Source: Oscillospiraceae bacterium (lineage in GTDB: Bacteria; Bacillota; Clostridia; Oscillospirales; Ruminococcaceae). Taken from it: 55,968 bases of DNA. Below the pieces are notes generated by a model, which saw nothing but the letters and a program-made list of their open reading frames with translations, was not told the origin of the DNA and made no database searches. Of the stretch, positions 41,225-51,241 are shown piece by piece; position 1 is the first letter of the stretch, and each line of letters begins with the position of its first letter. Made by a program: the position numbers and the translations under genes. The DNA lies in NCBI GenBank assembly GCA_017436125.1, contig JAFSDS010000015.1, positions 1 through 55,968 on the forward strand. The letters are read 5' to 3'.

Positions 41225-43234
41225 ATGATCAACATTCGTAAATTGGAAGCAGAATTATGGGAATCTGCTGACCTGCTCCGCGCAGGTTCAAAACTTACAT
41301 CGAACCAGTATTGTATGCCGGTACTCGGCCTTATTTTCCTGCGTTACGCTTACAGCAGATTTAAAATGGTGGAAGCAGAAATTCAAAAAAATCGTCCCGC
41401 TCGTGGCGGAAGAGTAATGCCTGTTGAAGCAAGCGACTTTGCTGCTAAAAGTGCGCTCTTTTTGCCGAAAGAAGCACAGTATGATTATTTGCTCAATCTT
41501 CCGGATGATATTGCATCCGCAGGATTAACAAATAAAGATGGGCACACCATGAACAGCCTCGGAGAAGTTGTAAATAATGCAATGCAGCTTATTGAAGACC
41601 AGAGCGAACAGCTCATCGGTGTACTCCCTAAAAGCTATACCGATTTTTCCGATGAACTTCTTTCCGAGCTTCTCCGCATTTTCAACAACAGTGCTCTTGA
41701 TGAAGTTGGTGGAGATATTATCGGCCGAATTTACGAATATTTCCTCAATAAATTCGCTAAAAACATTGCATCCGATGACGGCGTTTTCTTCACCCCGAAA
41801 TCTCTTGTAAAAATGATTGTAAACATCATTGAACCCAAAGGCGGAATCTTGCTGGATCCGGCTTGCGGTTCCGGCGGTATGTTTATCCAATCCGGAGATT
41901 TTGTAAACCGTTCCGGTATGAACGCCAATGACACTATGACCTTCTATGGTCAGGAAAAGGTTGAGTATAATGCTCAGCTTTGCCTTATGAACATAGCTGT
42001 TCACGGACTTACCGGTGTTATCAAATCCGGCGATGAAGCAAACAGCTTTTATCACGATGCTCACAACCTCAATGGTTGCTGTGACTATGTTATGGCAAAC
42101 CCGCCTTTCAATGTGGATAAAGTAAAAGCGGAATCCTGCGAAAACGCAGGGCGCCTTCCTTTCGGCATGCCCGGAATCAACAAAAACAAAGAAGTGGGCA
42201 ACGGAAACTATCTTTGGATTTCCTATTTCTACAGCTACCTTAATGAGCGCGGCCGTGCAGGTTTTGTTATGGCATCTTCTGCAACAGACAGCCAGGGAAA
42301 AGATAAAGACATCCGTCAGAAATTGGTTGAAACCGGCGATGTTGATGTAATGATCAGTGTAGGAAATAACTTTTTCTATACAAAATCTCTGCCCTGCTCT
42401 CTTTGGTTCTTCGATAAAGCAAAAAATGAGGAAATCAAGGACAAGGTTCTGTTCATCGACGCAAGAAATTATTATACCGTAGTTGACCGCACCCTTAACG
42501 AATGGACAGAATGGCAGCTTAAAAACCTTAACGCAATCGTCTGGCTTTATCGCGGAGAAACTGAGAAATTTGAAAATTTGAAAAATGAATATTGCAAAGC
42601 CATAAAAAGCGAATTGCGGGAACTTGAGTTCGAAGCAGAAATGCTTTCAAGAAAGATGGATCCCGAATTTTATTCTCCTCTTATGTCCCTTGTATACGGT
42701 TATGATTTTGATAAAAGAAATCTTGATAATATTTGGGAATGTATGTCCTGCGATTCGGCAATTAGCGGATTTATTGAACTGCAGAAAGCAATGGTTGCAA
42801 ACTTCATAAAATCTACCGAAGAACAATTTAAAAACAAACCCGAAAGCCAATGGACAGGTTGGGCAAAAGAACTTGGAAAAGGCAAATGGAAACGCCACAG
42901 AAAAGAACTTGAAGAATATGTTGAAAGTAATCTTAAACGGCTTGCTGAATTGCGAGAGGTTATAAAAGAAGCCCGCTGGCTTATGGATAAATTCGGGGAA
43001 GGAGAATACAGAGATATTCTCGGATTGTGCAAATGCGCTTCCCGCTCTGAAATCTGTGAAAAAAGTTATTCACTTACTCCAGGAGCTTATGTAGGAGTCG
43101 AAGAAATTAAAAATGATGGTGTTGATTTTGAAGAACGTATGGCAGAAATTCACCGCGAACTTCTGTCCCTGCAGGCAGAATCCAACGATTTGATGGAAAC
43201 TATCTCTAAAAACATGAAGGAGATGGGATTATGA
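41225..43234 (+). CDS. hsdM: Type I restriction-modification methyltransferase subunit
   Basis: N6-adenine methyltransferase. 669 residues. N-terminal HsdM_N helices, then the SAM site D211-PACGSGGMF and catalytic N292-P-P-F. A C-terminal extension (after about 470) is rich in charged helices, making the protein longer than the usual ~500 residues. Works as M2S for methylation and R2M2S for restriction. The last four bases ATGA are shared with hsdS, so translation is coupled. Confidence 0.95.
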   Translation: MINIRKLEAELWESADLLRAGSKLTSNQYCMPVLGLIFLRYAYSRFKMVEAEIQKNRPARGGRVMPVEASDFAAKSALFLPKEAQYDYLLNLPDDIASAGLTNKDGHTMNSLGEVVNNAMQLIEDQSEQLIGVLPKSYTDFSDELLSELLRIFNNSALDEVGGDIIGRIYEYFLNKFAKNIASDDGVFFTPKSLVKMIVNIIEPKGGILLDPACGSGGMFIQSGDFVNRSGMNANDTMTFYGQEKVEYNAQLCLMNIAVHGLTGVIKSGDEANSFYHDAHNLNGCCDYVMANPPFNVDKVKAESCENAGRLPFGMPGINKNKEVGNGNYLWISYFYSYLNERGRAGFVMASSATDSQGKDKDIRQKLVETGDVDVMISVGNNFFYTKSLPCSLWFFDKAKNEEIKDKVLFIDARNYYTVVDRTLNEWTEWQLKNLNAIVWLYRGETEKFENLKNEYCKAIKSELRELEFEAEMLSRKMDPEFYSPLMSLVYGYDFDKRNLDNIWECMSCDSAISGFIELQKAMVANFIKSTEEQFKNKPESQWTGWAKELGKGKWKRHRKELEEYVESNLKRLAELREVIKEARWLMDKFGEGEYRDILGLCKCASRSEICEKSYSLTPGAYVGVEEIKNDGVDFEERMAEIHRELLSLQAESNDLMETISKNMKEMGL

Positions 43235-44391
43235 GTTGGGAAATAGTAAAGTTGGCAGACGTATGTACTGTAATAACAAAAGGGACAACCCCATCGAATA
43301 TCGGAGAAACTTTTACTGAATCTGGCGTTAAATACATTCGTTCAGAAATGCTAACTGCATCTAAATATGTTACTGGAGAGTTTTTGTATATTTCTTCAGA
43401 AACAAATGAAAAATTAAAACGCTCAAAACTGATTGAAGGGGATATTTTATTTTCAATGGCAGGAGCATATTTGGGAAAAACAGCAATGGTTCGTTCCGAA
43501 GATGTTCCTGCAAACACAAATCAAGCAACGGCACTTATAAGAGTCGATAATGAAAAATGTTCTAATGAGTTTGTGTATTATTATTTGAACCTCCCGGAAT
43601 TAATAAAAAAAGTAAATACGGTACAAAGTCAATCGGCACAACCTAATATCAATTTAAGACAAATAGGGGAATTAGAAATTAATTTCCCAGACAGAAAAAC
43701 ACAAGAAAAAGTATCGAATATTTTATCTAATTATGATTCTCTTATAGAAAACAACCAGAAGCAAATCAAACTTCTTGAAGAAGCGGCGCAGCGTCTTTAT
43801 AAAGAATGGTTTGTGGATTTGCGTTTTCCGGGTTATGAAGATTTGGCTATTGTTGATGGTATGCCGGAGGGGTGGAAAAGCGGAGTAATCGGAGATATCG
43901 CCGTATTTAAACGCGGTAAGACAATTACAAGAACTCAAGTGCAGGAAGGAAGCGTACCCGTCGTTGCGGGAGGTTTAGAACCAGCATACTATCACAACAA
44001 AGCAAATACCGTTGCACCAGTTATTACTGTAAGTGGCTCAGGCGCGAATGCTGGATTTTCAAGACTGTACAATGTTGATGTTTTTGCATCAGACTGCTCT
44101 TTTGCAGATAGTGAAACTACACCATATTTGTATTTTGTATATTGTTTTTTAAAAGAAAATAAAGCAATATTGGATGCTCTTCAAAAAGGATCCGCACAGC
44201 CGCATGTATATGCAAAAGACATAAATGGGATGGAATTAGTGGTACCATCTGAAAATATATTAAATGCTTTTTGCAAACTTGTTTCAGCAATTTTTGAAAA
44301 AGTCAAAGTTTTGCAAAAACAAAGTGAAAGTCTGGTACAAGCTCGCGACCGTTTGCTACCGAAACTTATGAGTGGGGAAATTGAGGTGTAA
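43231..44391 (+). CDS. hsdS: Type I restriction-modification specificity subunit
   Basis: 386 residues with two target-recognition domains (about 1-150 and 205-340) and two conserved helical spacers; EEAAQRLYKEWFVDLRFPGY is the classic central spacer and LVQARDRLLPKLMSGEIEV the end spacer. Sets the DNA sequence recognised by the HsdM/HsdR complex. Four genes follow before the operon ends with hsdR. Confidence 0.95.
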   Translation: MSWEIVKLADVCTVITKGTTPSNIGETFTESGVKYIRSEMLTASKYVTGEFLYISSETNEKLKRSKLIEGDILFSMAGAYLGKTAMVRSEDVPANTNQATALIRVDNEKCSNEFVYYYLNLPELIKKVNTVQSQSAQPNINLRQIGELEINFPDRKTQEKVSNILSNYDSLIENNQKQIKLLEEAAQRLYKEWFVDLRFPGYEDLAIVDGMPEGWKSGVIGDIAVFKRGKTITRTQVQEGSVPVVAGGLEPAYYHNKANTVAPVITVSGSGANAGFSRLYNVDVFASDCSFADSETTPYLYFVYCFLKENKAILDALQKGSAQPHVYAKDINGMELVVPSENILNAFCKLVSAIFEKVKVLQKQSESLVQARDRLLPKLMSGEIEV

Positions 44392-44394
44392 ATA

Positions 44395-44937
44395 ATGACA
44401 GCAGTTGTGAACGACGAATTGGATGAAAGACTGTATGGTGCTTTTTGGCAAAAGTTGCAACAATCCAAATATGACCTAATTTATTACAGTTTGCATTTCA
44501 ATAACTGCATAAAGATTAGTAGAATTATTAAATATACTATTATATTTGTAACTTCTTTGGCAACAGGAGCTTGGATGAACTGGAATGATATTGATTGGGT
44601 TGGAAATACGTGTGCAATTATAATTTTAATTTCTCAAGCCATTTCAGCAATTTCAGAACTATTCCCGTATGAATCCAGGAAGCTAGAATTACGCGAATTA
44701 ACTGCGGAATTGGAGCCGATATATATCGGCATGGAAAATGATTGGCGCTCTATCCAAAATTCAAAGATATCAAATTCTGAAATTCAAGAATTGATTCAGT
44801 CCTATGATAAAAAACAAGCAGAGATTAAACGACATTATTTAAAAGAAGATGCGTTACCTGATTCAGAAAAAATAAGATTGCAGGCAGACGAAAAAACAGA
44901 AGAATATTTTAAATATATGAATGAGGAAATAATATGA
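44395..44937 (+). CDS. Two-helix membrane protein, SLATT-like
   Basis: 180 residues. An N-terminal helix with YYSLHFNNCIKISRI leads into two hydrophobic segments (about residues 37-58 and 67-85), then a long charged helical tail. This matches the SLATT type (SMODS/SLOG-associated two-helix effector), thought to form pores when a linked sensor fires. Family call is by layout, not a firm motif. It starts 4 bases after hsdS and overlaps the next small gene by ATGA. Confidence 0.45.
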   Translation: MTAVVNDELDERLYGAFWQKLQQSKYDLIYYSLHFNNCIKISRIIKYTIIFVTSLATGAWMNWNDIDWVGNTCAIIILISQAISAISELFPYESRKLELRELTAELEPIYIGMENDWRSIQNSKISNSEIQELIQSYDKKQAEIKRHYLKEDALPDSEKIRLQADEKTEEYFKYMNEEII

Positions 44938-45068
44938 GTATTACTGACAAAACTAATAATGTACCTACGCCGCCGAAACCCAATACAGACTTTGACTATC
45001 GTAATGGGGCACAAACACCTACATATAGAAGGCCTTCACCACCACCGCCACCAAAACCGCAAAAATAA
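44934..45068 (+). CDS. Proline-rich 44-residue microprotein
   Basis: ATG 44934 overlaps the stop of the two-helix membrane gene (ATGA), giving 44 codons to TAA 45066-45068. Twelve or so prolines; the end is RRPSPPPPPKPQK, an extended polyproline stretch such as binds SH3-like or profilin-like folds. No known family. Tight overlap and position between two genes of the insert support real translation, possibly as a linker or regulator of the KAP NTPase or membrane protein. Confidence 0.55.
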   Translation: MSITDKTNNVPTPPKPNTDFDYRNGAQTPTYRRPSPPPPPKPQK

Positions 45069-45090
45069 GCTATAAATGGAGTATTATAGT

Positions 45091-46449
45091 ATGGACAAAC
45101 TTGATATTCTTAATCGTGGTATTTTTGTTGATCAAGTTATAAATTTACTTGAGAACATATCTGACAATAAAGCTTCTACTTGTTTTGCAATAGACGGTGA
45201 ATGGGGTACTGGCAAAAGCTTTGTTCTTGATATGATTGAAGAACGGCTGAATGACATATATTCAGAAAAATATTTTGTTATACGTTATAATTGTTGGAAA
45301 TATGATTATTATGAAGAACCACTAATCGCTATAGTATCTACAATAATTGCAGAAATTGAAGAGAAAACAGAAATCTTCCCTGATGGCAAAGAAAAACAAG
45401 AAATAATCGGTATGCTCAAAGCGGCAGGCATTTCCTTGCTTTCATTGGCTAATACTGCAATTAAAGCTGAAACTGGTATTGATATTAAAGGCGCGTTTGA
45501 TACTGTAATAAAAGGAGAAAAAGACGGCGCTGAAAAATATGAAAACGAGCATGCTTATGATACGTATCTTAATTTTAATAAAGTTATAGATAGATTGTCG
45601 GCTCTTCTCCAGGAGATTGCGGATAAGTACACAGTTGTGTTTATAGTTGATGAACTGGACAGGTGTATACCAGAATATGCAATTAAAGTACTGGAACGTT
45701 TGCACCATCTTTCGGAAGAAAAAAGCAATATAATAACAATTATTGCGACAGATAAAAAGCAACTTGAGTGCAGTGTCAAACATCTTTTTGGTTTTGCTGA
45801 AGGGAATAAATATCTTGAAAAGTTTATCAATTTTGAAATCAAACTTGATAAAGGTGAGGTATCAGAAAAAATAACAGAGAAGTATGCGGACTACGTAGAA
45901 CTGTTCGACAAAGATATTGTTTTTTTTGATGAACCTATAGAAGAGTATTTACAAATAATATTTAAAGATATAGAACCAAGAACACAGGAAGAACTGATGC
46001 ATAGAGCGATGCTTATACATAAACTTTTATATACGGATAAAAAAGACTATTCTTTTATGTGCGTGGAATTATTGGCTATAGTAATGTATTATAAGTATGG
46101 GTATAGAGCATTTGTAGGTACTAATAAAATAAATGTAAATTCTTTTGATAGTATATTTGTACAATATTCAAACGCTGCAAAACCACCATTTGTTGAATTT
46201 TTTAGTAAAAGGTTTAATCAAATAAAATTTGATATAAAGCGTAGTTCTTATGCAAACGACTCCACAGTTTGTACTTTTCCAGAAACATTAAGTCTTCCGT
46301 CAGCGATTTTATTTACATGGTATAATGTTCATAATAATCAAGGCGGATTGATTCGTTTTAAGTACACATGGGGCGGAGTGTATGAGCCATACAAGAAAAA
46401 TGCTGAAGAATTGAAAAAATTCATTGAAGTTTTGCAAATAATAAAATGA
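45091..46449 (+). CDS. KAP-family P-loop NTPase
   Basis: About 452 residues. Walker A G36-EWGTGKS and Walker B VVFIVDELDRC (about 182-192) with a segment of ~130 residues in between, including the weakly hydrophobic AAGISLLSLANTAIK, where KAP proteins carry their membrane insertion. This is the KAP/STAND layout; such NTPases act as sensors or switches in bacterial defence and signalling. GGAG (45078-45081) lies 9 bases before ATG 45091. Located between hsdS and hsdR with the membrane and microprotein genes, a position also used by anticodon nucleases such as PrrC and RloC. Confidence 0.75.
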   Translation: MDKLDILNRGIFVDQVINLLENISDNKASTCFAIDGEWGTGKSFVLDMIEERLNDIYSEKYFVIRYNCWKYDYYEEPLIAIVSTIIAEIEEKTEIFPDGKEKQEIIGMLKAAGISLLSLANTAIKAETGIDIKGAFDTVIKGEKDGAEKYENEHAYDTYLNFNKVIDRLSALLQEIADKYTVVFIVDELDRCIPEYAIKVLERLHHLSEEKSNIITIIATDKKQLECSVKHLFGFAEGNKYLEKFINFEIKLDKGEVSEKITEKYADYVELFDKDIVFFDEPIEEYLQIIFKDIEPRTQEELMHRAMLIHKLLYTDKKDYSFMCVELLAIVMYYKYGYRAFVGTNKINVNSFDSIFVQYSNAAKPPFVEFFSKRFNQIKFDIKRSSYANDSTVCTFPETLSLPSAILFTWYNVHNNQGGLIRFKYTWGGVYEPYKKNAEELKKFIEVLQIIK

Positions 46450-46462
46450 AAGGGATGACAAC

Positions 46463-49400
46463 ATGAGCTACGATTATTCCGAAAACATACTTGTTCAGGA
46501 AAGTGCCGGTAATCTGCTCAAAGACGAACTGGGCTGGGATGTCCGGTTTGCTTATAATACAGAAATTCTGGGCAAAGACGGCACCTTCGGAAGAGAAAGC
46601 TATAAGGAAATTCTGCTCCACCGCTATTTCCGCGAAGCTCTTAAAAAGCTGAATCCCTGGATAAACGATGCTCAGATTTCAGAAGCTGAAAAGCTTCTTG
46701 AAAACAGACTCTCCACATCCTCCCTTTTGCAGGTAAACGAAGAAAAATATTTTCTTATCCGCGACGGTATTCCTGTTACAGTAAAGAAACCCGGCGGCAA
46801 GACTGAAACCAAAAAAGCAGCTGTCATTGATTTTCAGGATCCAGGAAACAACTATTTTCTTGCAATTAAGGAACTGAAAATCCACGGTGATTTATATCGC
46901 CGCAGAACAGATATTGTCGGCTTTGTAAACGGAATTCCGCTCTTGTTTGTGGAACTTAAAAAGACCACTGTCGATGTCCGAAATGCATATGATGATAACT
47001 ACACGGATTATCAGGATACCATTCCCCATTTGTTCTATTACAATGCATTCCTTATGCTTTCCAACGGCACGGAAGCAAAAGTCGGTACTCTCGGCAGTAA
47101 GTTTGAATTTTTCCATGAATGGAAACGCCTTGTGGAAGATGATCAGGGCAGTGTTGCGCTCGAAACCATGCTCCGCGGTATCTGCAAGAAAGAAAACTTT
47201 CTCGATTTGTTCGAAAACTTTATTCTGTATGACCATTCCGGTGGCCATACAGCAAAAATTCTTGCCCGTAACCACCAGTATCTTGGCGTAAACGAAGCAA
47301 TAAAAGCTTATGCCGCAAGAAAACTTAATGACGGAAAACTCGGCGTTTTCTGGCATACACAAGGTTCCGGCAAGAGCTATTCCATGGTATTTCTTGCACA
47401 GAAAGTGCGAAGAAAATTTGAGGGTTCGCCTACTTTTGTAATTCTGACCGACCGTGACGAGCTTAATTCGCAGATCAGCGATACTTTTGAAAACTGCGGC
47501 TTGCTTGGAAAAAATAAAGCATCGCAGTTCATTGCCACGAGCGGGGACGATCTTATCAAAAAGCTCAAAGGTAATCCGAGTTTCATTTTCACGCTCATAC
47601 AGAAATTCAATAAATCCGATGTGGAACCGATTTATCCGGACCATGATGTTATCATTATGTCTGATGAAGCGCACCGCAGTCAGTACGGAATCTTTGCGGA
47701 TAATATGATTAAATTGCTGCCCACCGCGGCACGAATCGGATTTACCGGAACACCGCTGTTGTCGAGTGATAATATCACTGCGCGTACTTTTGGTGGATAT
47801 GTTTCTGTTTATGACTTTAAACGTGCAGTGGAAGACGGCGCGACAGTTCCACTTTATTATGAAAACCGCGGAGAAAAAATCGTCGATTTGCATAACCCGG
47901 AAATTACCGAACAAATTCTCGATGCAATTGAAAACGCTGACCTCGATGTTGACCAGCAGGATAAACTTGAAGCGGAATTTGCAAAAGAAATACATTTGCT
48001 TACAGCAGAACAAAGGCTTAAATCCATCGCCCACGATTTCGTAAACCATTATTCGGATTTGTGGACAAGCGGTAAAGCTATGTTCGTTTGCCTTAACAAG
48101 GTTACCTGTGTTCGCATGTATAACTATGTTCAGGAATATTGGGCAGAAGAAATTGAAAAGCTGAAAGAAAAAATAAAACACGCAACTCAGCAGGAAGCAC
48201 AGGAACTTGGACGAAAACTCAAATGGATGCAGGATACAGAAATGGCTGTTGTTATCAGCCAGGAACAGAATGAAATCCAAACTTTTAAAAAGTGGAATCT
48301 GGATATTAGGTCTCACCGCACCAAGATGGAAGAACGTGAGCTGGATAAGGAATTCAAAGACTCTCAAAATCCTCTTCGAGTCGTTTTTGTCTGTGCAATG
48401 TGGCTTACCGGATTTGATGTTAAGTGTCTGTCCTGTTTGTATCTTGATAAACCGCTTAAAGCACACACTCTTATGCAAACTATTGCTCGTGCTAACCGTG
48501 TCAGTGCAGGTAAAAGCAACGGTTTGATTATTGACTATATCGGTATTGTAAAAGCTCTCCGAAAAGCTTTGGCAGACTATACTGCAAATATCGGTGGAAG
48601 CGGCGGAAATGATCCGACTGTTGATAAAGAAGAACTTATAGAAAGAATTATAGAAACTACCGGTAAAGCAAAAGCCTTCTTAGAAAACAAAGGATTCGAT
48701 TTGCAGAAGCTTATTGAGGCACACGATTTTGCAAAGATTGCTTGTCTTCAGGAAGGTGCCAATGCGGCTTGTGAAACACTTGAGGAAAAGAAAACCTTTA
48801 CAACATATGCTTCTGAACTTAATCGTCTCATGAAATATATCGATCGTGACGATATTACAGCAGACGCTCGTAAAGAGTACGAAGCAATCGCAGCAATTTA
48901 TTCTGAACTTCAGAAAAAACGCAGACATGTAGATACAACAGATTTAATGGTACAAATCAATGAGATTATAAGCTCTTATGTGGAAATTCAGCATGACGAG
49001 GCAGAAAAAAACGAAGAATCCAAAAGATTTGATATAAGTGCTATAGACTTTGATCTGCTTCGCAGAGAGTTTGCGAGATTAAATAAAAAGAATCTTGTAC
49101 TGAGAGATCTTGAAGAGATTATCAAACAAAAACTTGATATGATGCTGTTTGCAAATTCTGAACGAGTTAACTATTATGAACGTTATCAACAGATTATAGA
49201 CGACTATAATAGTGAACAAAACAGAGCAACCATAGAAAAAACTTTTATGGATTTGATGGATTTGGCCAACCAGATGACTCAGGAAGAACAGCGTTATGTC
49301 CGTGAAGGCTTTGCAAGCGATGAAGAGCTTTCATTCTACGATATGCTGTTCCGTGAAGATTTAGGGAAAAATGATATCAAAAAAATAAAAATGGTTGCTT

Positions 49401-49603
49401 CTACGTTGCTCCAAAAAATAAAGGATAAAATTTCCGAATTGGATCACTGGACTGATAAACAGGAAACGAAGGCAGCTGTCGATAATCTTATTCGTGATAC
49501 TCTTTGGGCCGAACTTCCTGAATGCTATGATGAATTAAGTATCTCTGAATATCGCCAGAAGATTTATGAATATGTTTATACCCGGTACAAAGAGGTTGCG
49601 TAA
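46463..49603 (+). CDS. hsdR: Type I restriction enzyme, R subunit
   Basis: 1046 residues. N-terminal nuclease domain with D-I-V-x-F-V-N-G-I-P-L-L-F-V-E-L-K (PD-ExK), then helicase motor: Walker A HTQGSGKS (about 299-306), DEAH near 400, GFTGTPL, and motif VI region TIARANRV. Translocates DNA and cuts when the HsdM/S complex finds unmethylated sites. Full length, so the system looks intact despite the insert. 13 bases after the KAP gene, RBS AAAGGGATG. Confidence 0.95.
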   Translation: MSYDYSENILVQESAGNLLKDELGWDVRFAYNTEILGKDGTFGRESYKEILLHRYFREALKKLNPWINDAQISEAEKLLENRLSTSSLLQVNEEKYFLIRDGIPVTVKKPGGKTETKKAAVIDFQDPGNNYFLAIKELKIHGDLYRRRTDIVGFVNGIPLLFVELKKTTVDVRNAYDDNYTDYQDTIPHLFYYNAFLMLSNGTEAKVGTLGSKFEFFHEWKRLVEDDQGSVALETMLRGICKKENFLDLFENFILYDHSGGHTAKILARNHQYLGVNEAIKAYAARKLNDGKLGVFWHTQGSGKSYSMVFLAQKVRRKFEGSPTFVILTDRDELNSQISDTFENCGLLGKNKASQFIATSGDDLIKKLKGNPSFIFTLIQKFNKSDVEPIYPDHDVIIMSDEAHRSQYGIFADNMIKLLPTAARIGFTGTPLLSSDNITARTFGGYVSVYDFKRAVEDGATVPLYYENRGEKIVDLHNPEITEQILDAIENADLDVDQQDKLEAEFAKEIHLLTAEQRLKSIAHDFVNHYSDLWTSGKAMFVCLNKVTCVRMYNYVQEYWAEEIEKLKEKIKHATQQEAQELGRKLKWMQDTEMAVVISQEQNEIQTFKKWNLDIRSHRTKMEERELDKEFKDSQNPLRVVFVCAMWLTGFDVKCLSCLYLDKPLKAHTLMQTIARANRVSAGKSNGLIIDYIGIVKALRKALADYTANIGGSGGNDPTVDKEELIERIIETTGKAKAFLENKGFDLQKLIEAHDFAKIACLQEGANAACETLEEKKTFTTYASELNRLMKYIDRDDITADARKEYEAIAAIYSELQKKRRHVDTTDLMVQINEIISSYVEIQHDEAEKNEESKRFDISAIDFDLLRREFARLNKKNLVLRDLEEIIKQKLDMMLFANSERVNYYERYQQIIDDYNSEQNRATIEKTFMDLMDLANQMTQEEQRYVREGFASDEELSFYDMLFREDLGKNDIKKIKMVASTLLQKIKDKISELDHWTDKQETKAAVDNLIRDTLWAELPECYDELSISEYRQKIYEYVYTRYKEVA

Positions 49604-49614
49604 ATGTACTATTA

Positions 49615-49642
49615 AAGCTGGAGGCAAAGACCTCCAGTTTTT
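49615..49642 (+). terminator. Terminator of the R-M operon
   Basis: CTGGAGG / CCTCCAG stem with a CAAAGA loop and a T run. Confidence 0.85.
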
Positions 49643-49908
49643 AATATTAAATTGAGGGTGATTTTTGTTTGCTTTGTGCTGCTGTATTTATATTAAGTTT
49701 TCACTATACACTTAAATTTTCAACAAAAAATGCTTTTGTTAAAAGTGCATTACAAATGCAAAAACCTCCTTCTTTGCTTACTAAATATATTAACATTAAT
49801 CCTTTTTTATTTTAAAGAGAATGAATTGCATGATATGGATATTGACTGCGAAACATTTATTAACCACATTTGCAAAACGATTAATTTTTCGGAGGAAACT
49901 AGAAAGCT

Positions 49909-50739
49909 ATGGGTTTTGGATATATTACTCCAGCAATCACAAAATGGAAACTTGATGAATTCATGGAAGTTATTGATGATTTAGAAGACGAATTGAGTGA
50001 GAAAGTACATCATAAAATGTGTGTAAAAAACGATTATAATACGATATTGTTACATATTGTAGGCAAATCATTAGTTACTGTCAGGGAAATTCTTACATTA
50101 TGTGCACATGGATATTCAGATGGTGCTATGTCTTTGGGTAGAAATTTATATGAACAAATGATGATTATAGATTTTTTTGAAGAACATAAAAAGGATTCCG
50201 ATTTTCAAGAGTATGTAGATGATTTCTTTTTGAGCTATGCTGTACAACAAAATAAATATTTGAGGGATATAAATAAATTACTTTCAGGAAGTAACATTGC
50301 CGAATTGGATAAAGAGAAAGATGAATTAGAGAAAAAAGCACACCACAAATTAAAAGGTGATTATTGGTGGAGCGGATTTGATAATTTTTCAAAAATTGCA
50401 CATGATGCAATTGGAAGAAAAGAAGATAAAAATATTCATGATTTCTATGTTATTCATTATTTGAGATATAAAAAAGCATGCGTTTCTTTACATGCAGGAT
50501 GTATGGGTAATATAATTAGGATTGGAAGTGATTCTGGATTTGATATAATAGATACTTCACCAAAAGAATATGGCCAAAGTACGCCTTTAGTGTATTCTGT
50601 AATATCTTTAATATATATTATTGGGAATGTTTGCGAAGCTTTTAATATAGATGGAACAAAACACATAAAGAAATTAAATGAGATAGCATCATGGTATCAA
50701 GAGAAAGAAAAGGTAGACATAAAAATTACATCTAAATAA
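49909..50739 (+). CDS. DUF5677-like protein
   Basis: 276 residues, all-helical, with TLCAHGYSDGAMSLGRNLYEQMMIIDFF and the later SLHAGCMGN, the pattern of the DUF5677 family often found beside R-M and defence genes. No known function. The assigned ATG 49909 has GGAGG about 13 bases upstream, which is long. The other frame just upstream (from about 49832, MDIDCETFINHICKTINFSE) also looks coding and would run into this one after a single frame change near 49905, so the gene may be frameshifted or start further left. Confidence 0.6.
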   Translation: MGFGYITPAITKWKLDEFMEVIDDLEDELSEKVHHKMCVKNDYNTILLHIVGKSLVTVREILTLCAHGYSDGAMSLGRNLYEQMMIIDFFEEHKKDSDFQEYVDDFFLSYAVQQNKYLRDINKLLSGSNIAELDKEKDELEKKAHHKLKGDYWWSGFDNFSKIAHDAIGRKEDKNIHDFYVIHYLRYKKACVSLHAGCMGNIIRIGSDSGFDIIDTSPKEYGQSTPLVYSVISLIYIIGNVCEAFNIDGTKHIKKLNEIASWYQEKEKVDIKITSK

Positions 50740-50751
50740 AATACATATCAT

Positions 50752-50789
50752 CAAAAAAAGATATAAGTTTTTTCTTGTATCTTTTTTTG
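50752..50789 (+). terminator. Terminator of the DUF5677-like gene
   Basis: CAAAAAAAGATA-AAG / CTTGTATCTTTTTTTG stem with a T6 loop. Confidence 0.75.
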
Positions 50790-50945
50790 TTTGAGGATAA
50801 TTAGCATATATAATAATTTCATATAAAGGATTTGGTTATTATGTTATAGAAAAAACTCCACACAGTAAAGTAGAAAGTTCTTTTTATCCACACATTCGCC
50901 AAATAAAAATTCCTTTGCTAAAATATAGTAAAGGAGGCGAAAATA

Positions 50946-51239
50946 ATGGTAAATTTTATTGAAGAACTTTACTACGGGAACATTGAACCGCAAAACAGAA
51001 AGCGGAGAGAAAGCAGAAATTACAGCAGAGAAATGAAAGTACTGTCTGAAAACGAGGACATGCTTTTGGAAAAACTTTCGCTGGAAGATAAAAAATTATT
51101 CCTCGAATATGTTGACGCATGGGGAATCGTTGACGGAGAATCAGTTGTTGATAGTTTTATTACTGGATTCAGATTAGGGGCAAAATTTACTTATGATGTA
51201 TTCGTTCTACCGGAAAACAGTTTGCTGAAGGAGGATTGA
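50946..51239 (+). CDS. Small mobile-element protein (DUF6809-like)
   Basis: 97 residues, starting VNFIEELYYGNIEPQ, a short acidic helical protein of a type common on Firmicutes integrative elements and next to TnpV (DUF6809-like). AAAGGAGGCG lies upstream. First of three tightly packed small genes. No function known. Confidence 0.65.
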   Translation: MVNFIEELYYGNIEPQNRKRRESRNYSREMKVLSENEDMLLEKLSLEDKKLFLEYVDAWGIVDGESVVDSFITGFRLGAKFTYDVFVLPENSLLKED

Positions 51240-51241
51240 GT

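Noticed and set aside
46892..48478. A 528-codon open frame on the minus strand
   Set aside because: Antisense shadow of hsdR, with no start signal and no known motif.
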